This document shows, in pieces, positions 16,606 to 23,470 of a DNA stretch of 25,141 nt; the first letter of the stretch is position 1; every line of letters starts with the position of its first letter. Location of the stretch: the NCBI GenBank assembly GCA_004553485.1, contig SFLG01000020.1, positions 1 to 25,141 on the forward strand. The letters run 5' to 3'. The position numbers and the translations under genes are program-made. This DNA comes from Bacteroidales bacterium (GTDB lineage: Bacteria; Bacteroidota; Bacteroidia; Bacteroidales; Muribaculaceae). The notes below the pieces were generated by a model. That model was not told where the DNA came from. It saw only the letters and a program-made list of their open reading frames with translations, and did not search any database.

Positions 16606-16611
16606 GCAAGG

Positions 16612-16677
16612 ATTGGCAAAACTGCGTTTTGCAGTAATAAGTACAGTAATTTAACTGCAAACCAACGGTTTGCCAAT
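16612..16677. repeat. Nested inverted repeats between convergent genes
   Basis: ATTGGCAAA (16612-16620) pairs with TTTGCCAAT (16669-16677). TTTGCAGT (16628-16635) pairs with ACTGCAAA (16654-16661) inside it. A short alternative hairpin, ACTGC-GTTTT-GCAGT, lies at 16621-16635. The TTGGCAA core repeats the core of the preceding hairpin, so four alternating copies lie within 125 bp (16552, 16598, 16613, 16670). Confidence 0.6.
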
Positions 16678-16684
16678 ACTTGCG

Positions 16685-16731
16685 CAAAGCGATTGATTTT
16701 TAAAATGTCGTTTTAAAAATCAAGCACTTTG
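16685..16731. terminator. AT-rich hairpin overlapping the end of the 16713 gene
   Basis: TTGATTTTTAAAA (16693-16705) and TTTTAAAAATCAA (16711-16723) are a perfect 13-bp inverted repeat with loop TGTCG. Beyond a 3-nt internal bulge, CAAAG (16685-16689) pairs with CTTTG (16727-16731). The right arm contains the stop codon and final codons (LDF) of the - strand gene. It probably acts as a terminator for that gene. Confidence 0.65.
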
Positions 16732-17093
16732 CTTTTAAGCTCTTCTTTGATGTCGCCGGTTTTGGTGCTTTGGATGAGGCGGTCACTGCCGGGGGTGAAG
16801 ACGTGGCCGAGGATGCCGAACGATACTATGCGGCTCTCGCCTTTGGTCTCGATGCGGCCAACCGAGCATACGCCGTAGTCTTTGACCTGGAGCATATCGG
16901 TGGTGATCATGCTCACTATTTTGTTGCGCACAATCTCCTTTACATGCGCCAGGCCGTCCTCTTCGGTGCTTTCCGTGGCGTTTTCTATAATGTCCGAGAT
17001 GGCCTTCTTATGGTCTTCGGTACTGGGGTTCGACACCATAAACACCACTATTACAGCGACCAAAATGGCTATTTTTATTATAAGTTTAATCAT
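16713..17093 (-). CDS. Small membrane-anchored protein, possibly DUF4359
   Basis: A 126-residue protein with one N-terminal membrane anchor (MIKLIIKIAILVAVIVVFMV) immediately followed by SNPSTEDHKKAIS. The rest is a soluble extracytoplasmic domain with a helical half (DIIENATES to IVSMITTDML) and a beta half (VKDYGVCSVGRIETKGESRIVSFGILGHVF). The SNPS-x-x-x-H-x-x-A pattern right after the anchor resembles DUF4359 proteins, from memory only. There is no catalytic motif. The single Cys is within VKDYGVCSVG. It is transcribed alone, facing the maturase, with its own -7 box about 40 bp upstream. Function unknown. Confidence 0.8.
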   Translation of the reverse strand: MIKLIIKIAILVAVIVVFMVSNPSTEDHKKAISDIIENATESTEEDGLAHVKEIVRNKIVSMITTDMLQVKDYGVCSVGRIETKGESRIVSFGILGHVFTPGSDRLIQSTKTGDIKEELKSKVLDF

Positions 17094-17131
17094 AGCTCAA
17101 TCGTTTTATAACCTTAAATAATTAGCACCGG

Positions 17132-17139
17132 CAAAATTA
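17132..17139 (-). promoter_or_regulatory. -7 box for the 16713 gene
   Basis: On the - strand this reads TAATTTTG, an exact TAnnTTTG match, predicting a start near 17125 and a leader of about 32 nt to the ATG at 17093. No clear -33 element is visible. The rest of the 304-bp divergent gap (17094-17397) holds the opposite promoter, a 5' hairpin and a short CCGCAC x3 run. Confidence 0.45.
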
Positions 17140-17277
17140 CACAAAAAAACTCAACCGCACCCGCACCCGCACCGTAAAATGAGCGTAATTCCAAAAATAG
17201 GAGCAAATTAGGTAACAGTTATGGCGTTAAATTGAATTTTGTAGTTAAAATTTGTTGGGCATGCAGTGGATTATATG

Positions 17278-17285
17278 TAATTTTG
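17278..17285 (+). promoter_or_regulatory. -7 box for the Na/phosphate cotransporter
   Basis: TAATTTTG is an exact TAnnTTTG match. TTTGTTG at 17251-17257 lies about 20 bp upstream in the place of a -33 element. The predicted start is near 17292, leaving a leader of about 105 nt before the ATG at 17398. Confidence 0.5.
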
Positions 17286-17289
17286 CAGA

Positions 17290-17314
17290 CGGAAACCGGT
17301 GGCACCGGTGTCCG
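17290..17314 (+). promoter_or_regulatory. 5'-terminal stem-loop in cotransporter leader
   Basis: ACCGGT (17295-17300) pairs with ACCGGT (17304-17309) around GGC. After one mismatch the stem continues with CGGA/TCCG (17290-17293 with 17311-17314). It would lie at the very 5' end of the predicted mRNA, a position typical of stabilising hairpins. A regulatory role is not shown. Confidence 0.4.
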
Positions 17315-17397
17315 CTTATCTTAAAAATTGCCACAAGGGCCGGCGTCACCTCCGCGGTCGGGCAGCCGTAACACGTGGCACGGTCTAACCCTATTTT

Positions 17398-19233
17398 ATG
17401 GATTACTCAATTCTTGATCTTTTAGGATTATTAGGTGCCGTAGGACTCTTCCTTTTCGGCATGAAAGTGATGAGCGAGGGCCTGCAGAAAGTTGCGGGCG
17501 ACCGCCTGCGCAATGTACTGTCGGCAATGACGCGCAACCGTTTTACGGGCGTCGTTACCGGCGTTTTTATTACGGCGTTTATCCAAAGCTCGTCGGCCTC
17601 AATCGTGCTCGTCGTCAGCTTTGTCAACGCCGGCATGATGACGCTGAACCAATCGTTGGCGGTGATTTTCGGTGCCAACCTCGGTACGACGTTCACCACC
17701 TGGATTATCTCGCTGTTAGGCTTTAAGGTCGAGATTTCGGCCTTCGCCGTCCCGCTGATGGCCCTGGCCACACCGCTGCTGTTCAGCAAGAACGGCAAAC
17801 GCAAGAGCTTCGGCGAGTTTGTCTTTGGTTTCGCCCTGTTGTTCCTGGGTCTGAGCATGATCAGCGACTACGTGCCCGACTTGCAGAAGAACCCCGAGAT
17901 GTTTGCCTCGCTCCAGCAATACGCCTCGATGGGCTTCGGCTCCATCCTCGTCTTCTTCCTCGTCGGACTGCTGGTCACCTGCATCATCCAGAGCTCTGAC
18001 GCCACCTTCGCCATCTGCCTTGTGATGTTCGCCAAGGGCTGGGTCGACTTCGATCTTGCCTGCGCCATCGTCCTCGGCGCCTCGCTCGGCACCACCATCA
18101 CCCCTCTGCTGGCATCGCTCTCGGGCAACGTCGCCGCCAAACGCGCGGCAATGGGACACCTGACGTTCAACATCGTGGGATGTATATGGTGCCTGGCACT
18201 CTTCTATCCCGTCATCAGCTTTATCTCGCATCTGTGCGTGATGTTCGGCGAGGGCGACCCCAACACCCTGTACAACTTCGTCACACATCTCCAGCAGACC
18301 GACCCGCTCATCTACAACAACCTCTTCGACAACACCCTGCCCATCGACCATCCCCAGTATGCCAAGGTTACCGAGGCATCGGCCAACGTGGCCTCGATGC
18401 AGGCCGGAGCCTCGATTTGCCTGGCCATCTTCTACTCCTCATACAAGTTCCTCAACCTCGTCATCAACATCTGGTTTACCAAGCTGTATGTCAAGGCCGT
18501 CGAATGGGTCATCCCCTCGCGCAAGAAGGGCGACGACGATTTCGGTATCAAGTACATTCAGGGCGGTCTGCTCAGCTCGTCTGAGCTCAACATCGCCCAG
18601 GCCGAGAAGGAGATTGCCGTATACGCCGAGCGCGTGGGCCGTATGATAGGCATGGCGCAGACGCTGGTACACACTCCCTCGGGCACCGACGACTTCAACA
18701 AGCTGTTGTCGCGCATCGAGAAGTACGAGGACATCAGCGACCGCATGGAGATTGAAATCGCCGACTACCTCAACAAGACGGCCCAGGGCCGCCTCTCCAA
18801 CGAAGGTAAGCTCAAGATTGCGGGTATGCTCAATATCATCTCGGAGATAGAGAGCATCGCCGACTGCTGCTACGGCATCGGCAAGATTATGCTGCGCAAG
18901 GCCGACAGCCGCGCCGAGTTCAACGACGACATCAACAAGAACATCGACACCATGTACGGCTACCTTGACGAGGCCATGCATCTGATGGTCGAAAACCTCA
19001 ACAACATCGACAATGTAAACGAGAGCCAGCTGATGAAGTCGTACAACAAGGAGCGCGAAATCAATAACATGCGCAACCAGCTACGCTCGGTCAACGTCTC
19101 CAACATCAACGAGAACAAGTACACCTACCAGGCGGGCATCTACTATATGGACGTCATCTCCGACCTGGAGCGCACCGGCGACTACATCATCAACGTAGCC
19201 GACGTCATCAAGGGCATGTTCAGGCGCCAGTGA
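17398..19233 (+). CDS. Na/Pi cotransporter family protein with PhoU-like domain
   Basis: A 611-residue inner-membrane protein of the NptA/YjbB (PF02690) type, expected to move phosphate with sodium. The membrane half (residues 1 to about 370) contains the family's duplicated signature: TAFIQSSSAS at Q63-S66 and IIQSSDAT at Q198. Each is followed by a glycine-rich GANLGTT or GASLGTT loop. The C-terminal half (about 400-611) is helical and PhoU-like (MEIEIADYLNKTAQGRLS, MLNIISEIESIADCC, DLERTGDYIINVADV), probably a regulatory or dimerising domain. The gene stands alone, with its own promoter and a strong terminator. No other phosphate genes are near. Transport direction (uptake or efflux) cannot be decided. 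Confidence 0.92.
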   Translation: MDYSILDLLGLLGAVGLFLFGMKVMSEGLQKVAGDRLRNVLSAMTRNRFTGVVTGVFITAFIQSSSASIVLVVSFVNAGMMTLNQSLAVIFGANLGTTFTTWIISLLGFKVEISAFAVPLMALATPLLFSKNGKRKSFGEFVFGFALLFLGLSMISDYVPDLQKNPEMFASLQQYASMGFGSILVFFLVGLLVTCIIQSSDATFAICLVMFAKGWVDFDLACAIVLGASLGTTITPLLASLSGNVAAKRAAMGHLTFNIVGCIWCLALFYPVISFISHLCVMFGEGDPNTLYNFVTHLQQTDPLIYNNLFDNTLPIDHPQYAKVTEASANVASMQAGASICLAIFYSSYKFLNLVINIWFTKLYVKAVEWVIPSRKKGDDDFGIKYIQGGLLSSSELNIAQAEKEIAVYAERVGRMIGMAQTLVHTPSGTDDFNKLLSRIEKYEDISDRMEIEIADYLNKTAQGRLSNEGKLKIAGMLNIISEIESIADCCYGIGKIMLRKADSRAEFNDDINKNIDTMYGYLDEAMHLMVENLNNIDNVNESQLMKSYNKEREINNMRNQLRSVNVSNINENKYTYQAGIYYMDVISDLERTGDYIINVADVIKGMFRRQ

Positions 19234-19267
19234 TGGCGGATGGCCGGTAAGGCGGCTGGTGCCGCCT

Positions 19268-19299
19268 AAAAACCGCTTGCGGTTTTTCGCAGTGACAAA
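19268..19299. repeat. Palindrome plus GCAGTGACAAA element, copy 2
   Basis: AAAAACCGC-TT-GCGGTTTTT (19268-19287) is a perfect palindrome with 9-bp arms, followed by C and GCAGTGACAAA (19289-19299). It is the second copy of the element at 12981. Here it precedes the terminator, whereas copy 1 follows one. Confidence 0.65.
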
Positions 19300-19305
19300 A
19301 GCCGC

Positions 19306-19352
19306 AAAAAAGCAGCAACCAAGGTGAAAAGGGCCTTGGTTGCTGCTTTTTT
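19306..19352. terminator. Strong bidirectional intrinsic terminator (cotransporter / PPTase)
   Basis: A perfect 19-bp inverted repeat: left arm 19306-19324 (AAAAAAGCAGCAACCAAGG), right arm 19334-19352 ending GCTGCTTTTTT, loop TGAAAAGGG. The A- and T-runs serve both convergent genes. It shares the outer AAAAAAGCAGC/GCTGCTTTTTT stem with the leuS terminator. Confidence 0.93.
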
Positions 19353-19368
19353 GGTGTGCCGGTGGGGG

Positions 19369-19911
19369 TTAATTGGCGGGACGGGCGATGGTGAGGAGGG
19401 CGCCGGAGGGGAGGGGCTGATAGGTGAGAGTAAAGGTATAGGCGGCGACGGTGGCGTGGGAAGGGAGGGTGCCGTCAAGGGAGTGTTGGCCGTCGGGGGA
19501 GGGGGTGAGGGTGATGTCGGTGATGACTTTGACGGGGCAGGTGGGGCCGAGGAGGCTGTGGATGGCTTTGTAGGCGGCTTCTTTGGCTGTCCAGGCGCTC
19601 AGCAGCTGTGCAGGAGTGGTGCAGGCCCGCTGCTCGGCCGGGGAGAGGAAACGGGTGGCGACGCGGGCAAGCTGGGCGCGTGGGTATTCGATGTCGATGC
19701 CGACGGGGGTGTCGCTGACGGTCACGACGGCGGTGTCGCGGCTGTGGGCGATGGAGATGTAGGCGCCCTCTATCCACGGCAGCCCCGAGGGATGGCGACC
19801 CGTGGGCACGCCGGGAAACTCGGCGGCAAGGATGCGCGCGACGGCCTCCTGTTCGGCCCGCCGGTGTGGAAGACCGGGCTCAATTGTGGCAAAGAATATT
19901 CCCGTTTTCAT
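19369..19911 (-). CDS. 4'-phosphopantetheinyl transferase superfamily protein
   Basis: A 180-residue enzyme predicted to move the phosphopantetheine arm of CoA onto a carrier-protein serine. The two Sfp/AcpS-superfamily motifs are present: GIDIE with D73 and E75 (Mg binding), and WTAKEAAYKA with W107, K110, E111 and K115. ISIAHS upstream fits the CoA-binding block. The length is shorter than Sfp and longer than AcpS, as for the small Bacteroidota form. It is last in the run cobB-gldE-gldD-PPTase on the - strand. The same gldE-gldD-PPTase order is, to my memory, common in the phylum. The carrier protein it serves is not in the window. A 93-bp gap containing 9-bp repeats separates it from gldD. 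Confidence 0.88.
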   Translation of the reverse strand: MKTGIFFATIEPGLPHRRAEQEAVARILAAEFPGVPTGRHPSGLPWIEGAYISIAHSRDTAVVTVSDTPVGIDIEYPRAQLARVATRFLSPAEQRACTTPAQLLSAWTAKEAAYKAIHSLLGPTCPVKVITDITLTPSPDGQHSLDGTLPSHATVAAYTFTLTYQPLPSGALLTIARPAN

Positions 19912-19938
19912 AGAGTGTGGGTAAATGGTTATGGCTCC

Positions 19939-19983
19939 AATTAGACTAATTGGACTAATAAGGCTAATTAGGACAATTAGGCC
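19939..19983. repeat. Five-unit 9-bp tandem repeat
   Basis: Five consecutive 9-mers, AATTAGACT, AATTGGACT, AATAAGGCT, AATTAGGAC and AATTAGGCC, fill 45 bp of the 93-bp gap between gldD and the PPTase gene. The AT-rich units contrast with the GC-rich palindromic bases that follow (19987-20000). No frame or promoter is evident. Confidence 0.75.
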
Positions 19984-20004
19984 GGTTGGCCCCCGGGGCC
20001 GTTG

Positions 20005-20601
20005 CTACCGGGTCGGGAGGGCCAGATCGGTGGCGAGGCGCTGCATGTCGTGGGCGAGGGCCTCGATGGCCGGGGATATGGAGTCGAGGTTGGTGGCTTT
20101 GACGTTGTCGTGGAGGAAGGCGGTGGCCGAGATTATGATGCCGTGGCGGCGCGACGCCCCCAACAGCTGGACGGGCGTCTGCGTGGCCGATTTTGCCAGC
20201 ACGATGGCCGAAATAAACGACGTGTCGGCCTGCGACGTTACCTCCATGGCCGAGGTGGCGATGTCGCCGAGGTTGTTGTCGATGCGCGCGCGGCGGGCGT
20301 TCCATATCTGGTCGAAGTCGGCGTAGGCATCGGGAATGACGGTCAGGTAGACCGTGGCGTTGTAGCGCGGGTAGGGGATGTCCAGTCCGGGTGTCCGTCC
20401 CGGCTTCAGCACGGGCGTGACAGCGCTGTTGACGCTCAGCGCCACGGGCAGCGAGTCGTAGACGGTGTATCGGGCCGGGTAGGTGTCGATGCGTGGATAT
20501 GCCTCGGGCAGGGGCACGGCGCCTTTAGTGCCGTCCTGTCCCTGCTGCGAGCACGCGCCTGCAAGCACCGTCGCTGCCGTCAATACTGCCAGCCACCTCA
20601 T
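20005..20601 (-). CDS. gldD: GldD-like gliding/T9SS-associated lipoprotein
   Basis: A 198-residue predicted lipoprotein. A short signal peptide ends in a relaxed lipobox (LAGAC, Cys17). The mature part shows GldD-like blocks: AYPRIDTYPARYTVYD, then PYPRYNATVYLTV, a helical region, TPVQLLGASRRHGIIISATAF and a terminal helix. GldD is required for gliding in Flavobacterium and is kept in non-gliding Bacteroidota beside gldE, where its role is unclear. Here it starts 18 bp after the gldE stop, so the two are surely co-transcribed. The assignment rests on these motifs plus context; sequence conservation in this family is low. Confidence 0.72.
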   Translation of the reverse strand: MRWLAVLTAATVLAGACSQQGQDGTKGAVPLPEAYPRIDTYPARYTVYDSLPVALSVNSAVTPVLKPGRTPGLDIPYPRYNATVYLTVIPDAYADFDQIWNARRARIDNNLGDIATSAMEVTSQADTSFISAIVLAKSATQTPVQLLGASRRHGIIISATAFLHDNVKATNLDSISPAIEALAHDMQRLATDLALPTR

Positions 20602-20619
20602 AATATTAAAAACGGGCTC

Positions 20620-21951
20620 TTAAATTTTCTGTATGTCGGCCATAACCTTGACGCGCACCGAGGTGATGCGGTGGTCGGCGATGTCGAGCACGAGGAAGCG
20701 GCAGCGGCCGTACACCAGCGGCTCCTTGTCCTTGGGGAAGTCGCCCTTGATGGCCAGCAGCATGCCCGCCAGGGTCTCCGCGTCGGCGGTTACCGGGGCA
20801 TACTCCTCCGGGTCGAGGTCGGTGACGCGGAAAAAGTCGGTGAGCAGGGTCTTGCCCTCGAAGATGAACGTGTTGTCGGGCAGGCGTTTCCACGTCTCCG
20901 GCTCGTCGTCGTATTCGTCGTTGATGTCGCCGACAATCTCCTCCAGCACGTCCTCCATCGTCACCAGGCCCTGCGTGCCGCCGTATTCGTCGACAACGAT
21001 GGCCAGATGCTGGTGGCGGCGGCGGAAGTCCTCAAGCAGGTCGTCGATGCGGCGGCTTTCGGGCACAAAGTAGGGCTCGCGCAGCAGCGTGCGCCAGTCA
21101 AAGTCGTCGCTGCGGTGGCTGACGTAGGGGAGCAGGTCGCGCGAGTAGAGGATGCCGACGATGGTGTCCTCGGTGTCCTTGTACACCGGTATGCGGGCGT
21201 AGCCGCTGTCGTTGACTATCGTCATCACCTCGTCGAAGGTGAGGGTGTCGGCGATGTCGGTCATGTCGATGCGCGGCGTCATAATCTCCGATGCTGACGT
21301 GTCGCCGAACTCGAGGATGCCCTGCAGTATCTGCTTGTCGTCGCCCTGGGCGACGTCGGTAATCTCGAGGGCCGTGGACAGGTCGTCGGTGGTGACGGCG
21401 CGAGGCTGCTCGGTGACGACGCGCTTGACGATGGAGGTCGAGCTGACAAGCAGACGCGACAGCGGCGACAGCACCGTGCTGATAAGGACGACGCCGGGGG
21501 TGGCGAAGCGCACCCACTTTTCGGGATAGTTGCTGGCGTAGAGCTTGGGCAGAATTTCGCCGAAAAGCAGAATGAGGAAGGTGAGGATAATCGTCTGCAG
21601 GATAAAGCTCAGTATCGGCGGCATGCCGTCGAAGACGGGCCCGAGGGCAAAGTTGGTGAGCACGACGATGGTCACGTTTACCAGGTTGTTGGCGATGAGT
21701 ATTGTCGCCAGCAGCCGCTCGGGTTTCTGCATCAGTCTGAAGGCCTTTTCGCCTCCGGGAGTGTCCTCGAGGTCGTCTAAGTCGCTTTTGTCGAGCGAGA
21801 AAAAGGCAATCTCACTGCCCGAGATAAAGCCCGAGACGAGCAGGCAGGCGCAGGCAACGGCCAGCGCCACAATCTGCGACACGCCAAATCCGCCGTTGAT
21901 AAACGCCGGTATCAGGTTGGGAATAAAAGATGGTAATGGGTCGGGAGACAT
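20620..21951 (-). CDS. gldE: GldE-like CNNM/CBS-domain membrane protein
   Basis: A 443-residue hemolysin-C/CorC-type protein. An N-terminal CNNM (DUF21) membrane domain with about four segments (SGFISGSEIAFFSLDKSDL, LLATILIANNLVNVTIVVL, and so on) is followed by a CBS pair (GYARIPVYKDTEDTIVGILY, HLAIVVDEYGGTQGLVTMED) and a C-terminal CorC_HlyC domain (EEYAPVTADAETLAGML). Homologues transport or sense Mg or other cations; the gliding-associated subgroup next to gldD is named GldE. Its ATG (21951) shares one base with the cobB stop (TAATG), so translation is coupled. I favour GldE over a general CorC because of the adjacent gldD and PPTase. Confidence 0.86.
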   Translation of the reverse strand: MSPDPLPSFIPNLIPAFINGGFGVSQIVALAVACACLLVSGFISGSEIAFFSLDKSDLDDLEDTPGGEKAFRLMQKPERLLATILIANNLVNVTIVVLTNFALGPVFDGMPPILSFILQTIILTFLILLFGEILPKLYASNYPEKWVRFATPGVVLISTVLSPLSRLLVSSTSIVKRVVTEQPRAVTTDDLSTALEITDVAQGDDKQILQGILEFGDTSASEIMTPRIDMTDIADTLTFDEVMTIVNDSGYARIPVYKDTEDTIVGILYSRDLLPYVSHRSDDFDWRTLLREPYFVPESRRIDDLLEDFRRRHQHLAIVVDEYGGTQGLVTMEDVLEEIVGDINDEYDDEPETWKRLPDNTFIFEGKTLLTDFFRVTDLDPEEYAPVTADAETLAGMLLAIKGDFPKDKEPLVYGRCRFLVLDIADHRITSVRVKVMADIQKI

Positions 21952-22667
21952 TATTTGTTTGTTTGACTCTTGTATTTTTCAAGTTCTTCGGCAAGGACGA
22001 CGACGCCCTTTGTGGCCGGCTCCTTGATGACGTGCACCTGTGCCGGCACCTGTGCCGGGTTGGGGTCGATGTAGTAGATGGGGACGCCGGGCCGCACATA
22101 CTGTATGAGCGCCGCCGCGGGGTATACTACCAGACTTGTGCCTATCACCACAAAGATGTCGGCCTCGCGCGCCAGCTCGGTGGCGGGCTCGAAGTTGGGC
22201 ACGGCCTCCTGGAAGAAGACGATGTGCGGGCGCACGTGGTGGCCCTTGATGACGGTATCGACGTCGGTGTCGATGTCGCCGCCGTTGTCGTCGGGGAGGT
22301 TGAACACCAGGTCGGGGTTGTCGGTGGCCTCCACCTTCATCAGCTCGCCGTGCAGGTGCAGCACCTTTGACGAGCCGGCTCGCTCGTGCAGGTCGTCGAC
22401 GTTCTGGGTGATGACATAAACGTCAAAGTCCTTCTCGAGGGCGGCCAGGGCAAGGTGGGCGGCGTTGGGGGCGGCCTCCAGCAGCTGGTGGCGGCGCTCG
22501 TTGTAGAAGCGGTGGATGAGGGCCGGATTGGCCACGTAGCCGTCGTGCGAGGCAACCTGCATCACGGGGTAGTTGTCCCACAGTCCTCCGGCGTCGCGGA
22601 AGGTGGAGATGCCCGACTCGGCCGAGACACCGGCGCCGGTGGAGATTACAAGTTTGGGTTTGCGCAT
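21951..22667 (-). CDS. cobB: CobB-type sirtuin NAD-dependent deacylase lacking zinc cysteines
   Basis: A 238-residue cytosolic sirtuin that removes acyl groups from lysines using NAD. Present: the NAD loop GAGVSAESGISTFRD, TQNVDDLHERAG, the catalytic H106 in LHLHGEL, and GTSLVVYPAA. FYNERR supplies the Y-x-x-R pair (Y55, R58) that in CobB/SIRT5 binds succinyl or malonyl lysine. The stretch after LHLHGEL (VEATDNPDLVFNLPDDNGG onward) contains no cysteine, so the usual four-Cys zinc site is absent, as in some other bacterial sirtuins. I took the ATG at 22667; an in-frame TTG at 22676 would add three residues. It is coupled to gldE by a TAATG overlap. Confidence 0.92.
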   Translation of the reverse strand: MRKPKLVISTGAGVSAESGISTFRDAGGLWDNYPVMQVASHDGYVANPALIHRFYNERRHQLLEAAPNAAHLALAALEKDFDVYVITQNVDDLHERAGSSKVLHLHGELMKVEATDNPDLVFNLPDDNGGDIDTDVDTVIKGHHVRPHIVFFQEAVPNFEPATELAREADIFVVIGTSLVVYPAAALIQYVRPGVPIYYIDPNPAQVPAQVHVIKEPATKGVVVLAEELEKYKSQTNK

Positions 22668-22740
22668 AGCTGGCAAAATTTTCAGGGATGAGAGTTTGTG
22701 AGAAGAAGAGGCAGATGCTGAGGATGAGAGGATTGCGGGT

Positions 22741-23463
22741 TTACGACAGCACGTCGAAGTTGAACACCGACTGCACGATGAAGAGGCCGCGGATGAGCGA
22801 GCGCTCGATTTCCATGTCGTCGTACTCCGTGTTTACGCTGTGCAGCGTCACCATCGACGGGTCGGGGTGGCGTCGCACAACCTTTACCATGCGGAAGTCG
22901 TCGAGCACGATGACGTATGTCGCGCCCCAGTAGAGCGGGCTGTCCAGCGATACGGGCCTTATCTGAATAAAGCTGCCGTTCTGGATGCGCGGCGACATGG
23001 AGTCGCCCGACACGCGCACCACCGGTGTCCCCGCCGTCAGGTTGGGCATATTGAGCCAGCCTATTATGCGGTCGTTGGTAAATTCGCGTGCCAGGGGCTC
23101 GGCACCCGCCGTGACGTCGATGTCGTACACGGGAGCGCCGTTGCGCACCTCGGGCACCGTGGCGGCCTTGTCGGCGAGGTTGTCGCCGCGCTCGAGCACG
23201 GGCACTGCGTCCTGCTCGCGTGGGAACGGCACATCGGTGCCGTACATCAGCCACTCGAGCGAGCAGCCCGTGTTCGAGGCGATGCGGTCGAGCATCTTCG
23301 ACGACAGTCGTGTGCGGCCTGTCAGCATTTTGGACAGGTTGCCCGGGTCTATGCCGATGAGTCTGGAGAACTCGGCCTGCGACTTGCGCATTGTCACTAT
23401 CAGCAGGCGTAGCCGTTCGGCTATCGACGACTGTAGACTGTCGCTGTAGTTGTTTTCGGTCAT
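22741..23463 (-). CDS. HTH (XRE) - S24 peptidase transcriptional regulator (LexA/CI-like)
   Basis: A 240-residue repressor-like protein. The N-terminal helix-turn-helix (residues about 15-75; QAEFSRLIGIDPGNLSKML is the recognition region) is joined by a linker to an S24 LexA-type domain. The catalytic pair is S155 (VSGDSMSPRI) and K194 (FRMVKVV). An Ala-Gly at 119-120 (DVTAGAE) is a candidate autocleavage bond. Such proteins respond to DNA damage or act as prophage repressors, but no phage genes surround it. It starts 7 bp after the endonuclease I stop, so the two share a transcript. Its targets are unknown; no matching operator was recognised in the window. Confidence 0.88.
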   Translation of the reverse strand: MTENNYSDSLQSSIAERLRLLIVTMRKSQAEFSRLIGIDPGNLSKMLTGRTRLSSKMLDRIASNTGCSLEWLMYGTDVPFPREQDAVPVLERGDNLADKAATVPEVRNGAPVYDIDVTAGAEPLAREFTNDRIIGWLNMPNLTAGTPVVRVSGDSMSPRIQNGSFIQIRPVSLDSPLYWGATYVIVLDDFRMVKVVRRHPDPSMVTLHSVNTEYDDMEIERSLIRGLFIVQSVFNFDVLS

Positions 23464-23470
23464 ATCAAAT

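Noticed and set aside
17155..17172. CCGCAC x3 short tandem repeat
   Set aside because: Only three 6-bp units in a promoter gap; too short to separate from chance.
19987..20000. GGCCCCCGGGGCC-like palindrome after the 9-bp repeats
   Set aside because: Short GC run without a T-tract or second copy; not enough to call a terminator or operator.
20002..21297. 431-codon + strand frame across gldD and gldE
   Set aside because: Spans two genes on the other strand including their junction; composition is that of an antisense shadow.
22741..23463. Prophage remnant suggested by the CI/LexA-like regulator
   Set aside because: No integrase, structural genes or attachment repeats nearby; the gene sits in an ordinary operon.
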